In this document: positions 47,308-56,655 of the stretch, one piece after another
How positions within the stretch are numbered: position 1 is the stretch's first letter
Layout of the letters: the number at the start of each line of letters is the position of its first letter
DNA from: Candidatus Nitrotoga sp. MKT
GTDB lineage: Bacteria > Pseudomonadota > Gammaproteobacteria > Burkholderiales > Gallionellaceae
DNA length: 64,000 bases
Assembly (NCBI GenBank): GCA_003402345.1
Contig: QFXH01000007.1
Coordinates: 62,001 to 126,000 of the forward strand
Direction: 5' to 3'
Made by a program: the position numbers and the translations under genes
Notes under the pieces: model-generated
What the model was told of the DNA's origin: nothing
Databases searched by the model: none
What the model saw: the letters and a program-made list of their open reading frames with translations, nothing else

Positions 47308-48126
47308 ATGATTTCAGTTATTACATGGGATGCAGGCTTTAGGGAGTCGTATCACACGGTTGATTATTTCAGCCGCCAGACTTTGAACAGAAATCAGTTT
47401 GAATTTATTTGGGCTGATTATTATTCAACTATCAAGCCCGAATTAAAGGAAAAAATTCGGGCGATGGGTAACGGCAGAACTTTTTGTTTTAACGGAGAGG
47501 GAAGATGGCATCTTGGGCGATGCCTTAACGCAGCGATCCGGGAATGCAAAGGAGACTTGATAGTTATTCCCGATGGAGACATTGTGGTTGGCGAAGACTT
47601 TCTGGAAGAGGTCGTTCGATGTCATGAAAAATATCAAGATTTAGTCCTTTATTTCAGGCGCTGGGATGAACTCAAGCCTGACACTAGCACTCAAAAAATT
47701 GATCTTTCAAGGCTAATGAATGATTGCATACTTACTAATCCGACAAATTATGGTGGGTGCCTTACGCTTTCCAAAAAGGCTTTTAATTATGTCAATGGGT
47801 ATGAAGAGCATCTTCTTTTTTCTGAAGCCGGCGCCAATGGCATGGAATTATATACACGGTTAAAGAATGCGGGATTTCCAATAATGTGGCATCCAACGTA
47901 TAAGATATATCATCCATGGCACGATGGCACTTCACCAAAAGATTCAGAATATTTGCAACAGTTAGATTTGCAGAAATTACTAATAAAAAATCGCGATCTA
48001 AATATTGATTATTTGGCTGATTTAAATGTAATCGATATAAATGCCCAGGCGCATATAAATAATGGCTCTTTTCCGCAAAATAGAGTAAGTTTTGTGCAAA
48101 AACTAAAAAAAATATTATTGGATTAA
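47308..48126 (+). CDS. GT2-like glycosyltransferase
   Basis: A 272-residue GT-A protein: MISVITWDAGFRESYHTVDY, a central LGRCLNAAIRECKGDLIVIP followed by DGDIVV (metal-binding DGD), and a C-terminal galactosyltransferase-like acceptor region with NYGGCLTLSKKAFNYVNGYE and GANGMELYTRLKNAG. It probably adds one sugar to the glycan repeat or cap. It follows the STELLO gene by 14 bases. The substrate is not inferable. Confidence 0.82.
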   Translation: MISVITWDAGFRESYHTVDYFSRQTLNRNQFEFIWADYYSTIKPELKEKIRAMGNGRTFCFNGEGRWHLGRCLNAAIRECKGDLIVIPDGDIVVGEDFLEEVVRCHEKYQDLVLYFRRWDELKPDTSTQKIDLSRLMNDCILTNPTNYGGCLTLSKKAFNYVNGYEEHLLFSEAGANGMELYTRLKNAGFPIMWHPTYKIYHPWHDGTSPKDSEYLQQLDLQKLLIKNRDLNIDYLADLNVIDINAQAHINNGSFPQNRVSFVQKLKKILLD

Positions 48127-48182
48127 CACGCGATCCCTTATATAGTGCTATGGCATGCTGAAAATATATTGGCTAGGCGTTT

Positions 48183-49490
48183 ATGGGTGATGTCGATAAT
48201 TGGCCATTGGCTGACAAGGTGAAATTATTTGGTTATCTTCGTTGGAACAGCTATTGTTCTAAGAAGTACAAGCTTCTTTATGTCGCGACACCCAAAGTAG
48301 CATGCACTTCGCTTAAATGGTGGTTTGCGGATCTTGAGCATACCTCAAAAGCTATTCGTGATAGTACTGGAAGCACTGAGACTAGCCCTGAATTAGTTAT
48401 TCACGACACTTTCTTTAAGGTAGCGCCAAATGTAACTGGTTTGTTGCCGGATGCTCTTTTGGAGCCGCTTACTTCGAATGATTATTTTAGATTTGCTGTT
48501 GTCCGTAATCCATATAAACGAATTTTTTCGGCATGGCAGTCCAAATTGTTGCTAAGAGAACCATTGCAGGTAACGCCTTACCTTGGATGCGATTTTTATA
48601 ATCAACCGATTGAAAAAGCCAGTGATATTGCTTTAGCTTTTGAGGGTTTTCTTGAGCATCTCTTCGCTAACGAAGCGTCCTCTTACTGGGATATTCATTG
48701 GACCCCTCAAGTGGATTTGCTTCGGCCAGACCTGATTAACTACACAAAACTGGTCAGAATTGAAGATGCGAAGGTACTTAGCCAATCGCTTGCGATGCAT
48801 CTTGGTGAGAATATTTTAGACCCTTTTGCAGCTCGGCATACAAACGAGAGCCTAATCCCGTATCTACCAGAATTTATAACGGAACGTAGTTCTGAATTGA
48901 TCCTTTTGTTGTATGCGGCAGATTTCGAAATATTTGGTTATAGCAAGCAACCGCCAAGAACAGAGGAGTTATTCTCTGATGGCCAATTCGATGTTGCCCT
49001 TAAGGCAATTGCAATTATTCGAGGACGTCATCAACGTTTTGGTGAAGTTCAAGCGTCAATGAGGGATCAGATTGCCAGGATCAGCAAGGAGATGATTCGC
49101 GAACGGGACGAGACGATCCATGCACAGACCAGGTTGATCGATGAGCGTGCTGAAGGAATGCGGATCATGGAGGGGATGATTCAAGAGCGCGATGCGACGA
49201 TTGTTGCCCAAGTTAAGTTGATTGACGAGCGTGTTGATGGAATGCGGATCATGGAGGGGATGATCCAAGAGCGTGGTGCAACAATTTCCGCCCAGACAAA
49301 GCTGATCGACGAATGTAATGAGCGGATGAGGATCATGGAAGGGGTTGTCCGAGAGCGCGATGGGCAGATCGCCAGCCTCAACCAGGCTTTAGTGGTATGT
49401 GATGCAAGAATTCAAGGGTTCTATTCTTCGCGTTCGTGGCGGCTGACTCGACCATTAAGGTTTTTGGCTCGATTCATACGCGGAGATTAA
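48183..49490 (+). CDS. Carbohydrate sulfotransferase with C-terminal coiled coil
   Basis: A 435-residue protein. Residues ~28-260 form a sulfotransferase domain of the family-2/carbohydrate type: the PAPS 5'-phosphosulfate loop YVATPKVACTSLKWWF (residues ~33-48) and the 3'-phosphate site FRFAVVRNPYKRIFSAW (~102-118). Residues ~300-400 are a charged coiled coil of three 28-residue repeats plus a partial fourth. The tail SRSWRLTRPLRFLARFI is a basic amphipathic segment that recurs at the ends of O-antigen enzymes. The coiled coil may set chain length or assemble a complex, as in WbdD-like terminators; that is inference. Confidence 0.82.
   Translation: MGDVDNWPLADKVKLFGYLRWNSYCSKKYKLLYVATPKVACTSLKWWFADLEHTSKAIRDSTGSTETSPELVIHDTFFKVAPNVTGLLPDALLEPLTSNDYFRFAVVRNPYKRIFSAWQSKLLLREPLQVTPYLGCDFYNQPIEKASDIALAFEGFLEHLFANEASSYWDIHWTPQVDLLRPDLINYTKLVRIEDAKVLSQSLAMHLGENILDPFAARHTNESLIPYLPEFITERSSELILLLYAADFEIFGYSKQPPRTEELFSDGQFDVALKAIAIIRGRHQRFGEVQASMRDQIARISKEMIRERDETIHAQTRLIDERAEGMRIMEGMIQERDATIVAQVKLIDERVDGMRIMEGMIQERGATISAQTKLIDECNERMRIMEGVVRERDGQIASLNQALVVCDARIQGFYSSRSWRLTRPLRFLARFIRGD
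49104..49355 (+). repeat. Three in-frame 84-bp tandem repeats
   Basis: Three consecutive 84-base units inside the sulfotransferase gene. Each encodes 28 residues with the pattern R(D/G).TI.AQ..LIDE....MRIMEG(M/V)(I/V)(Q/R)E. Units 1 and 2 are most alike; unit 3 has diverged. The period of four heptads keeps the coiled-coil register if copies are gained or lost. Confidence 0.85.
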
Positions 49491-49579
49491 TGAATGCTGT
49501 TCGTGAGGAATAAGAAAAATAATGACTTTGTTTAATTTAATTCGATAAGTCTCTTGGTAGGCGTGGAAATTTTTAATTT

Positions 49580-50890
49580 ATGAGTAGAATTGCAATAGTT
49601 GCTCCTGCGCCGATTAAAGGATCAGGGGGAGTCGCGCGAATATACGTTTTTGCAATGGCATTAAACACGGCTGGTTATAAATGTGATGTCTATGTTTTTG
49701 ATTCCAATGGCCGCAGCAGTTTTGATTTGAAAGTCGATGCAGCGGGCTTTTACGATGTTGACGGCGTCGATGTTTTTACTGGAATATCGCTACGCGAGAA
49801 TTACGAGCTGCTTATCGCAACTCGCTGGGATACTGCCAAGATTGTGCGCGACCTTCCTTCGAGTAAGAAGGCATATTTAATACAGGACTTCGAAGCATGT
49901 TTCAATCCAGTAGGCGATGGCACCATACTCGCCGAAAATTCATACTTGTATGGGCTTCAAGCTATTACTTATGGCCGCTGGCTTGCCTTCAAGCTTTATA
50001 GCGAATTCGGTAACGCGCCATATTATTGCAACTTCGCAACGAACCTGACGATTTTTCGAGTGAAGCAGCAGATGAGAGATCGGATAGGAAAACCTCCGGC
50101 TGTCTGCTTTATTTACCAGCATGACAAGCCACGTCGTTGTCCACATCTTGGAATTGAAGCTTTAGGTATCGTTAAACATTTACGTCCAGATGTGGAATTA
50201 TATTTCGTTGGTTCCAATGAATCGCCAAAGCTCTGGTACGACTACACAAACGTTGGCTTACTAAGTACAGAGGAGTTGAATGATCTTTATAATCGTTGTC
50301 ATGTTGGCTTTTGCCTGAGTTCAAGCAATCCCTCATGCAACCCCTTCGACATGATGGCCGCAGGCCTACCTGCCGTTGATCTTTATCGCGAGAACAACTT
50401 GTTCGACATTCCCAGCGGGGGGGTATTGCTCGCGCATCAAACGCCCGAGTCTCTCGCCGAAGCAATCCTTTACCTGATATCTAACCCGGAAATTCTTTTA
50501 AAGATGTCTGATTTTGGCGCGGAGTTCATGAAAGTGAGATCAGCTACCGGTGAAATTCAGGAATTCCTTGGTGCTATTGAAGGCATTCTAACCGAGAAGC
50601 CCAGTATCTTCGATGCGTCAGCAATAGTGCAACAGCGTTTTACCGGTCAGGCAGTGATAGCAGCGGTCAATATGAGTCCCTCAGTTGTCCAGCATGTTCG
50701 TAGCCAACGAAGCAAGTTTATCGCTCTTGAAAATCAGTCCGTTGATACTGATTTGAATGACGAGACATTCAAATCGCATAGCTTTGTTACTGCTATTAAT
50801 CAAATAAGTGCCTACCCAGTACTGATTAACACGTCGCTTGCGTCCAGGATAAAACGTTTGATCAAGCGCATGGTTAGTATTGTTAGATGA
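49580..50890 (+). CDS. Glycosyltransferase family 4 (WsaF-like)
   Basis: A 436-residue GT-B protein: RIAIVAPAPIKGSGGVARIY, YLIQDFEACFNPVGDGTILA, then ICFIYQHDKPRRCPHLG-type text (VCFIYQHDKPRRCPHLGIEA) and a donor-site block NPSCNPFDMMAAGLPAVDLY. This resembles rhamnosyltransferases of the WsaF group, in which a similar QDFE segment follows the N-domain. It has a ~100-residue C-terminal extension with a basic tail. It overlaps the next gene by 4 bases. Confidence 0.8.
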   Translation: MSRIAIVAPAPIKGSGGVARIYVFAMALNTAGYKCDVYVFDSNGRSSFDLKVDAAGFYDVDGVDVFTGISLRENYELLIATRWDTAKIVRDLPSSKKAYLIQDFEACFNPVGDGTILAENSYLYGLQAITYGRWLAFKLYSEFGNAPYYCNFATNLTIFRVKQQMRDRIGKPPAVCFIYQHDKPRRCPHLGIEALGIVKHLRPDVELYFVGSNESPKLWYDYTNVGLLSTEELNDLYNRCHVGFCLSSSNPSCNPFDMMAAGLPAVDLYRENNLFDIPSGGVLLAHQTPESLAEAILYLISNPEILLKMSDFGAEFMKVRSATGEIQEFLGAIEGILTEKPSIFDASAIVQQRFTGQAVIAAVNMSPSVVQHVRSQRSKFIALENQSVDTDLNDETFKSHSFVTAINQISAYPVLINTSLASRIKRLIKRMVSIVR

Positions 50891-52962
50891 GACAGTTTGA
50901 TCTTATTACGATTGATGTGTGGGATACGTTGCTGCGACGCAAATGTCATCCTGATGCGATCAAAATTCATGTAAGTAATTTTTTACTCAACAATTACTTA
51001 CAAAGATTAAAGCCTGAATATCATGATGCTTGGAAACTCATGTGGGAGCGTCAAGCAGCAGAAAGATTGATTGGTACACATAACCGTTCTTCCGGAATGG
51101 ATGACGAGTATCAATTACATGACGTCTACAGACAGTGGCTTAAGGTTGTTTTTACTTCTTCAGTGGACATAGATTTGATAGTTGTAACGCTTGAGGCTGT
51201 TGAGTTACAGCAGGAAAAATATGTTATCTATGCCGATCCACAGATCAAAAATTTATTAGACTCTTATTCGTCACCCTCGCAGATATTCGTGTCTGATTTT
51301 TATATGAGTGCCACTAATCTTATGGAGTTGATTAGACACGTGGGACTCGATAGCGTAGTCGATCGGGGTTATTCTTCCTGCGACCATTATCTAAATAAGC
51401 GCTCGGGGCGATTGTTTGGATTTGTCCATGATAAGGAGGGAGTATCTGCAAGTTCAACATTGCACATCGGTGATAACTTGCACTCCGACGTACACATTCC
51501 GAAAGTGCTTGGTGCTCAATCATTGGCATATCTTCCAAAGGCTGAAACTGATTTACAACGTCAGCTGAAAGCGCAATTCGAACATCGGGACAGCAATATT
51601 GCAGAAATTCTAGCAAAGCTCAGGCCGCCGTCGGTATTGCCGCCAAATCTCTCTGGTATTGAACGACGGCTTTATGAATATGGCGTGACGTGTGCGCCGT
51701 TACTGGTTGGTTTTATGCTGTTTGTCATGGAACAAGCCATCCGGCAAGGCCATGAAAGAATTTATTTCTTTACGCGCGAGGGGGAGTTTTTCAAGAGTAT
51801 TTATGATGCCTTGCGTGATGTTCAGCCCCTGCGTCAGCAGGTTCCACCTTCAGAAATTCTTGAGGTTAGCCGTCTCGCGACATTTGCGCCATCCTTGCGC
51901 GAATTTACGCCTCAAGAGCTGATGCGCATTTGGAATCTTTATGGCACCCAGTCTGTTGCGGCGCTACTCAAATCGATGAACATCGATCTGGTAAGTGCAG
52001 TTATTCACTTGTCACGTCAAGGTATCGATCCGCAGGAGCCAATTCGCTACCCGTGGTTAGATCAAAGAATAATTGACTTATTTAATGATCCGCTGTTCTG
52101 TGATTTTCTCAGTAGAAAAGTTGGCGATCATAAACATTCCCTGATGATTTATCTGAAGCAAAAAGGCCTATCTACTTCATCCCAAAAGGCAGCTATTGTA
52201 GATATCGGCTGGCGCGGAACAATCCAGGACAACCTTGCCTATCTTCTCCCTAAATGCCAGTTCGACGGCTATTACTTGGGCCTGGAGAAATTTCTCAATC
52301 TCCAGCCAGCGAATTGCACCAAAGCTGCTTTTGGTCCGAATTTAAATCAGACTGAATGGGCATATTTGCCAGATTTTTTTCATTCCGTTGCACCTGTAGA
52401 GATGTTGTGTAATTCGCCAAATGGTAGTGTTGTTGGCTACAAAGTCAGCAATGATTTTGCGGTGGCAGAGCGAACTGTGGACGCCGCAGAAAATGTAATT
52501 TTTGACCGTTATGTTAATTACTTTCAGAAAGGTGTCATTGCCTCGGTTGCTGGCATCGGAGAAATGGTCAGTATTCATGCTATAGCCTCGAAAGAACTCC
52601 GCCCTTTGGCGGTCAAAACTTGGGGGGAAATTATCAGAACTCCAAATTCTGATGTTATCACTGCTTATTTTCAGCTAAACCACAATGAACAGTTCGGTTT
52701 GGGTAGGTTTGAGGACAAACGTAATCGCATTCCTATAAGTCGTTGGGGTAAAGCGTTGCTTTCCCCACAAGGTATGCGTGAGTTTATTATTCAGCTGGTG
52801 GCAACAGGTTGGCCAGAGGGATATCTGGCCCGTAGTAATTTTTTGTTTGTCTGGCCAGCGATAAAATTTCTTCGAAAGCTTCGAAAGCTTCGAAAGCTTC
52901 GAAAGCTTCGAAAGCTTCGAAAGCTTCGAAAGCTTCGAAAGCTTCGAAAGTATTTTTTATAA
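50887..52962 (+). CDS. COG5610-type HAD protein of polysaccharide loci
   Basis: A 691-residue protein. The N-terminal HAD-like domain (about 1-225) has motif I LITIDVWDTLLRR, motif II IFVSDFYMSA and motif IV LHIGDNLHSDVHIPK. The middle and C-terminal parts carry phrases typical of this group, such as ERIYFFTREGEFFKSIYDAL, SRLATFAPSLREF and IVDIGWRGTIQDNLAYLL. Such proteins are common in O-antigen and capsule clusters; their reaction is not known. The tail is nine LRK repeats followed by YFL, encoded by a 9-base microsatellite, giving a strongly basic helix. The 5' end overlaps the previous gene (ATGA). Confidence 0.78.
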   Translation: MRQFDLITIDVWDTLLRRKCHPDAIKIHVSNFLLNNYLQRLKPEYHDAWKLMWERQAAERLIGTHNRSSGMDDEYQLHDVYRQWLKVVFTSSVDIDLIVVTLEAVELQQEKYVIYADPQIKNLLDSYSSPSQIFVSDFYMSATNLMELIRHVGLDSVVDRGYSSCDHYLNKRSGRLFGFVHDKEGVSASSTLHIGDNLHSDVHIPKVLGAQSLAYLPKAETDLQRQLKAQFEHRDSNIAEILAKLRPPSVLPPNLSGIERRLYEYGVTCAPLLVGFMLFVMEQAIRQGHERIYFFTREGEFFKSIYDALRDVQPLRQQVPPSEILEVSRLATFAPSLREFTPQELMRIWNLYGTQSVAALLKSMNIDLVSAVIHLSRQGIDPQEPIRYPWLDQRIIDLFNDPLFCDFLSRKVGDHKHSLMIYLKQKGLSTSSQKAAIVDIGWRGTIQDNLAYLLPKCQFDGYYLGLEKFLNLQPANCTKAAFGPNLNQTEWAYLPDFFHSVAPVEMLCNSPNGSVVGYKVSNDFAVAERTVDAAENVIFDRYVNYFQKGVIASVAGIGEMVSIHAIASKELRPLAVKTWGEIIRTPNSDVITAYFQLNHNEQFGLGRFEDKRNRIPISRWGKALLSPQGMREFIIQLVATGWPEGYLARSNFLFVWPAIKFLRKLRKLRKLRKLRKLRKLRKLRKLRKYFL
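52870..52950 (+). repeat. Nine perfect copies of a 9-bp unit (in-frame microsatellite)
   Basis: CTTCGAAAG is repeated nine times without a mismatch at the 3' end of the HAD gene, encoding (LRK)9. The unit is nearly self-complementary, so the array can also fold. Perfect identity implies recent slippage; copy changes keep the frame and alter only the length of the basic tail. Confidence 0.95.
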
Positions 52963-53074
52963 GCTGGACTCTTTTAATTAACTGGTGAAGTTTGTGGCTT
53001 GGTTGGGCACATGGTAGTGAATGGAGCTCCTTCAATGATTATTATGGTTTTATTTTAAATGTAGCAGGAATCAA

Positions 53075-54016
53075 ATGAAATTTATAATATTTGGTGGCGG
53101 TGGTTTTATCGGATCAACAATTGCTGATCGACTTTTGTTGGATGGCCATGAACTCAGAATTTTTGAACGGCCACGCGTTACGCCTTATCGAAAATTTGTA
53201 GAATCTGAGCGGGTTGAATGGATCACGGGAGATTTATCAAGTGCTCACGATGTGAGTGATGCAATTTATGGTGTGGATGTTGTATTGCACTTAGTTTGGA
53301 CCACTTTACCCAAAAGTTCGAATGATGACCCAATCTACGATGTACAGAGCAATGTTGTGGCAACATTGCAAATGCTTAACGCAATGGTTGCTCATAACGT
53401 TCGCAAGATAGTCTTCATTTCTTCTGGCGGGACGGTGTATGGAAACCCGATGTATTTACCCATTGATGAAAAGCACCCTACAGATCCTTTAGTGTCGTAT
53501 GGTATTACTAAATTGGCTATTGAGAAATACTTGCAGATGTATAGTCAGTTGCATGGAATCAGAGCTATAACTCTGCGGGTTGCGAATCCATATGGGGAAC
53601 GTCAGCGTATCGAAACTGCGCAGGGTGCTGTTGGGGTTTTTCTTCACCATGCAATTAAAGGCCTACCTATAGAAATTTGGGGTGATGGTAGCGTTACGCG
53701 GGATTATATTCATGTGAGTGATGTAGCAGAGGCTTTCGTTCGGGCTGTGAAATATTCGGGTGCAAAGAGTTGCTTTAACATCAGCTCTGGTGTTGGCACC
53801 AGTTTGAATGAGCTTATTGGCATGCTTGAAGATGTACTCGGCAAGTCAATTGAGATTCGCTATCTGCCGGGTCGACCATTTGATGTTCCGGTAAGTGTTC
53901 TAAGTAATGACTTGGCGCGAAATGAATTGGAGTGGGTTCCTTCGATTTCTATGTTGGGTGGCATAGCTCGTGTTGCGGAGTGGATGAAGCGTGAATTGGA
54001 AACGTTAAGCACTTGA
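53075..54016 (+). CDS. NAD-dependent sugar epimerase/dehydratase
   Basis: A 313-residue extended short-chain dehydrogenase: nucleotide-binding motif GGGGFIGSTIADRLL (residues ~7-21), the catalytic serine in FISSGGTVYG, the YxxxK pair in SYGITKLAIEKYL and substrate-domain text RVANPYGERQR and RDYIHVSDVAEAFVRAV. It is GalE-like and probably makes an activated sugar for the locus; which one is not evident. The ribosome site AGCAGGAATCAA precedes the ATG. Confidence 0.9.
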   Translation: MKFIIFGGGGFIGSTIADRLLLDGHELRIFERPRVTPYRKFVESERVEWITGDLSSAHDVSDAIYGVDVVLHLVWTTLPKSSNDDPIYDVQSNVVATLQMLNAMVAHNVRKIVFISSGGTVYGNPMYLPIDEKHPTDPLVSYGITKLAIEKYLQMYSQLHGIRAITLRVANPYGERQRIETAQGAVGVFLHHAIKGLPIEIWGDGSVTRDYIHVSDVAEAFVRAVKYSGAKSCFNISSGVGTSLNELIGMLEDVLGKSIEIRYLPGRPFDVPVSVLSNDLARNELEWVPSISMLGGIARVAEWMKRELETLST

Positions 54017-54156
54017 TCCGACCACAGGCTTTTGATTGTGTGACGACTTATTCCGCCACCCACTAATTTTTCATGGGTACGCGGTTTTGGGCTTGGTTGC
54101 TCACGAATTGACGAGATACGGTTACATGCTGGTTATTGGAGCCAGAAATTCATACG

Positions 54157-55512
54157 ATGAAAATTCTTTTGACGACGCATGTGTTTTTACCCGAGTATTT
54201 TGGCGGGACAGAAACACTCGTTCTTGGTGTTGCACTTGCCTTGAAACAAAGGGGGCATAACGTTACGGTTGTAACAGGTTATCCTGAAAAAGATAAATTA
54301 GGCGACATTAATCAGTTTGATGAGTATGAAGTCGATGCTATTCGTGTTATTCGATTCACGCATGGACGTACTGTATTGGGAGGCCAAAGCAGTGTTATGC
54401 AAAATGACTACGACAACTCCGTTTTTGAAGCCCGGTTTCGCCAGCTGCTTGTAGAAATCGAGCCGGATGTGGTGCATTTCCATCATCTGGAGCGGCTATC
54501 AATTAAAGCAATTGACGCATGCAAGGAAAGAAAAATACCAGCGTTCCTTACTGCAACAGATTTTTGGTATGTCTGCCCCACACATACGTTGCTTTTGCAA
54601 AATGGAAAAATGTGCGATGGGCCAGCCAATGGTGGTGCAAACTGTTTAAAGCATGTGACTGCCGTATCACAACCAAAATGGATGTCCGGAATAGTAGATT
54701 CTATTTCTACAGGTGTCGTGGAGGGCATCATGTGTTGTCTTAAGAGGTCTAACATAAGGCTCTCTGGCAGAGTCGGTGATGTTCAGGCTCTGGCAAGAAG
54801 AAATGAAATAATTAGAGCCAGGCTCCTTCTTCTGGACAAAATTTTTGTCGCAACCAGTCATGCTCAAAGAGTGTTTGAGACTGCTGGCATAACGGGTGGT
54901 AAATTTCGAGTTCTGCCATTTGGAATCAAGAGTCATGGATATGTAAAACGTATTCGACAGAGAACAGATAGGCCTTTGGTGCTGGGCTTTATCGGTTCGA
55001 TATTGCCTCACAAGGGGCTCCATATACTAGTTGAAGCGAGCAGACTTTTACCCGCAGATGCTGCTGTTAGTATTAAGATATATGGAAAATCTCCAGTTGA
55101 AGACTCTGACTATATAAAAAATCTGCGTATGCTTGCACAGGATGACAAAAAAATAAAATTTTACGGTACCTTCGATAATGCGAAGATGCCTGCCATCCTA
55201 GATGGAATCGATACCTTGGTTATCCCTTCTTTGTGGCATGAGAACATGCCGTTGGTTTCGTTATCAGCCCAGGCAGCGGGTTGCCCTTTGATAGCATCAG
55301 ACATCGGAGGATTATCAGATGTTATTAACCCTGGTGAAAACGGCCTCTTGTTTAGAACAGGCTCGGCAGCTGGATTGGCTCAAATTATCATGAATCTTTT
55401 GGATGACCACGACTTATTGGAAAAATTATCAGGAGCTACTGTTCGACCAATGAATATCGATCAGTATGTTGATGAGCTTGAGCTGGAATATCAAAAAGTA
55501 CGGGGGAGCTGA
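54157..55512 (+). CDS. Glycosyltransferase family 4
   Basis: A ~451-residue GT-B enzyme: ILLTTHVFLPEYFGGTETLV, HFHHLERLSIKAIDA, a cysteine-bearing insert YVCPTHTLLLQNGKMCDGPA, then the GT4 donor domain with LGFIGSILPHKGLHILVEAS and the ExxxxxE-like stretch LWHENMPLVSLSAQAAGCPL. ATG 54157 is preferred by homology; an in-frame TTG at 54136 would add seven residues. The sugar is unknown. It is the last plus-strand gene of the locus, ending before a terminator-like hairpin. Confidence 0.88.
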   Translation: MKILLTTHVFLPEYFGGTETLVLGVALALKQRGHNVTVVTGYPEKDKLGDINQFDEYEVDAIRVIRFTHGRTVLGGQSSVMQNDYDNSVFEARFRQLLVEIEPDVVHFHHLERLSIKAIDACKERKIPAFLTATDFWYVCPTHTLLLQNGKMCDGPANGGANCLKHVTAVSQPKWMSGIVDSISTGVVEGIMCCLKRSNIRLSGRVGDVQALARRNEIIRARLLLLDKIFVATSHAQRVFETAGITGGKFRVLPFGIKSHGYVKRIRQRTDRPLVLGFIGSILPHKGLHILVEASRLLPADAAVSIKIYGKSPVEDSDYIKNLRMLAQDDKKIKFYGTFDNAKMPAILDGIDTLVIPSLWHENMPLVSLSAQAAGCPLIASDIGGLSDVINPGENGLLFRTGSAAGLAQIIMNLLDDHDLLEKLSGATVRPMNIDQYVDELELEYQKVRGS

Positions 55513-55603
55513 ATTGAATGGTCTGCTTGTGAATTAATGGAACTATCGTTAGATTCGTTTTTTTGCCGCATCAGTTTGGGGCTGTTGCAAAATAATACAG
55601 AGT

Positions 55604-55667
55604 AGCCAGAGCCAGGCGGTGTTTATTGAAAAGGTTACACTGGCTGCCTGGCTCATTTTCTTTAATA
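55604..55667 (+). terminator. Terminator-like compound hairpin
   Basis: GAGCCAGGC (55609-55617) pairs with GCCTGGCTC (55646-55654), with extra pairing possible by AGCCAG/CTGGCT and GTGT/ACAC. A T-rich stretch (ATTTTCTTTAAT) follows. It lies ~95 bases after the last plus-strand glycosyltransferase and before the convergent GDP-fucose synthase gene. Confidence 0.5.
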
Positions 55668-55686
55668 ACATTTCAGGCATGTGTCA

Positions 55687-56655
55687 TTATGTGACATGAG
55701 TCGTAAAGTCTTTATACGCCTTGGCTATTCCTGCACGTAATTCAGTCTTTGCTTGCCAACCCAAGGCGTGCATCCGATCAACGTTTAACAGCTTGCGTGG
55801 TGTACCATCAGGTTTGGAAGTATTAAACACGATCCCGCCCTTAAATCCGACCACATTCATCACGGTTTGAGCCAATTCACGGATCGTTACATCCTCACCC
55901 GTACCTACATTGAATAAGCCATCGGCAACACCATTTTCCATCAGAAAGACGCAGGCATCCGCCATATCATCAACATACAGGAATTCCCGCATTGGTTTGC
56001 CGGAACCCCACACCACCAGTTCTTTGTCGCCACGAACTTTAGCTTCATGCGCCTTGCGAATCAATGCTGGCAGCACATGACTGTAGTTCAAGTCATAGTT
56101 GTCATTAGGCCCATAGAGATTGGTGGGCATCACCGAAACGTACTGAGTGTTGTATTGCCGGTTGTAACTTTCACATAGCTTGATGCCCGCAATTTTGGCA
56201 ATTGCGTATGGCTCGTTGGTTTGCTCCAGTGGGCCAGTAAGCAAATATTCTTCCTTGATCGGCTGCGGACAATCTCGTGGATAAATACAGCTGGAGCCGA
56301 GAAACAGTAAACGCTGCACTCCAGCCTGCCAAGCCGCATGTATGATGTTTGCCTCCATCATTAGATTCTGGTAGATGAAATCGGCGCGGCAGGAATTGTT
56401 TGCATGAATACCCCCCACTTTGGCGGCAGCCATAAAAACGTAATCAGGCTTTTGTTTCAGAAAGAATTCAGCAACTGCAGATTGATCCGTTAAATCCAGA
56501 TCAGCGTGTGTTCTAGTTAAAATATTGGCGTAATCACTAGCCTGCAAACGGCGCACGACAGCCGAACCTACCATGCCGCGATGGCCAGCCACATAAATTT
56601 TGGCTTGTTTGTCTATGATTGGATTATTCGTGATAATCATACGCTGAGAATCCAT
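55687..56655 (-). CDS. fcl: GDP-L-fucose synthase
   Basis: A 322-residue epimerase/reductase: [20 protein letters not shown] (NADP motif), [20 protein letters not shown] (catalytic Ser and Cys), the YxxxK in [15 protein letters not shown], and [20 protein letters not shown]. It converts GDP-4-keto-6-deoxymannose to GDP-fucose. It overlaps gmd by 32 bases if ATG 56655 is used; an ATG at 56640 is also possible. The pair implies fucose in the glycan, or a related deoxyhexose. Confidence 0.95.
   Translation of the reverse strand: MDSQRMIITNNPIIDKQAKIYVAGHRGMVGSAVVRRLQASDYANILTRTHADLDLTDQSAVAEFFLKQKPDYVFMAAAKVGGIHANNSCRADFIYQNLMMEANIIHAAWQAGVQRLLFLGSSCIYPRDCPQPIKEEYLLTGPLEQTNEPYAIAKIAGIKLCESYNRQYNTQYVSVMPTNLYGPNDNYDLNYSHVLPALIRKAHEAKVRGDKELVVWGSGKPMREFLYVDDMADACVFLMENGVADGLFNVGTGEDVTIRELAQTVMNVVGFKGGIVFNTSKPDGTPRKLLNVDRMHALGWQAKTELRAGIAKAYKDFTTHVT

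Noticed and set aside
49104-49355. CRISPR-like repeats
   Set aside because: The 84-bp units are contiguous, in frame and encode a coiled coil; there are no spacers and no cas genes anywhere in the window.
52787-53035. Minus-strand frame with (FEA)n repeats
   Set aside because: It is simply the opposite strand of the CTTCGAAAG array, with no start signal or flanking coding features.
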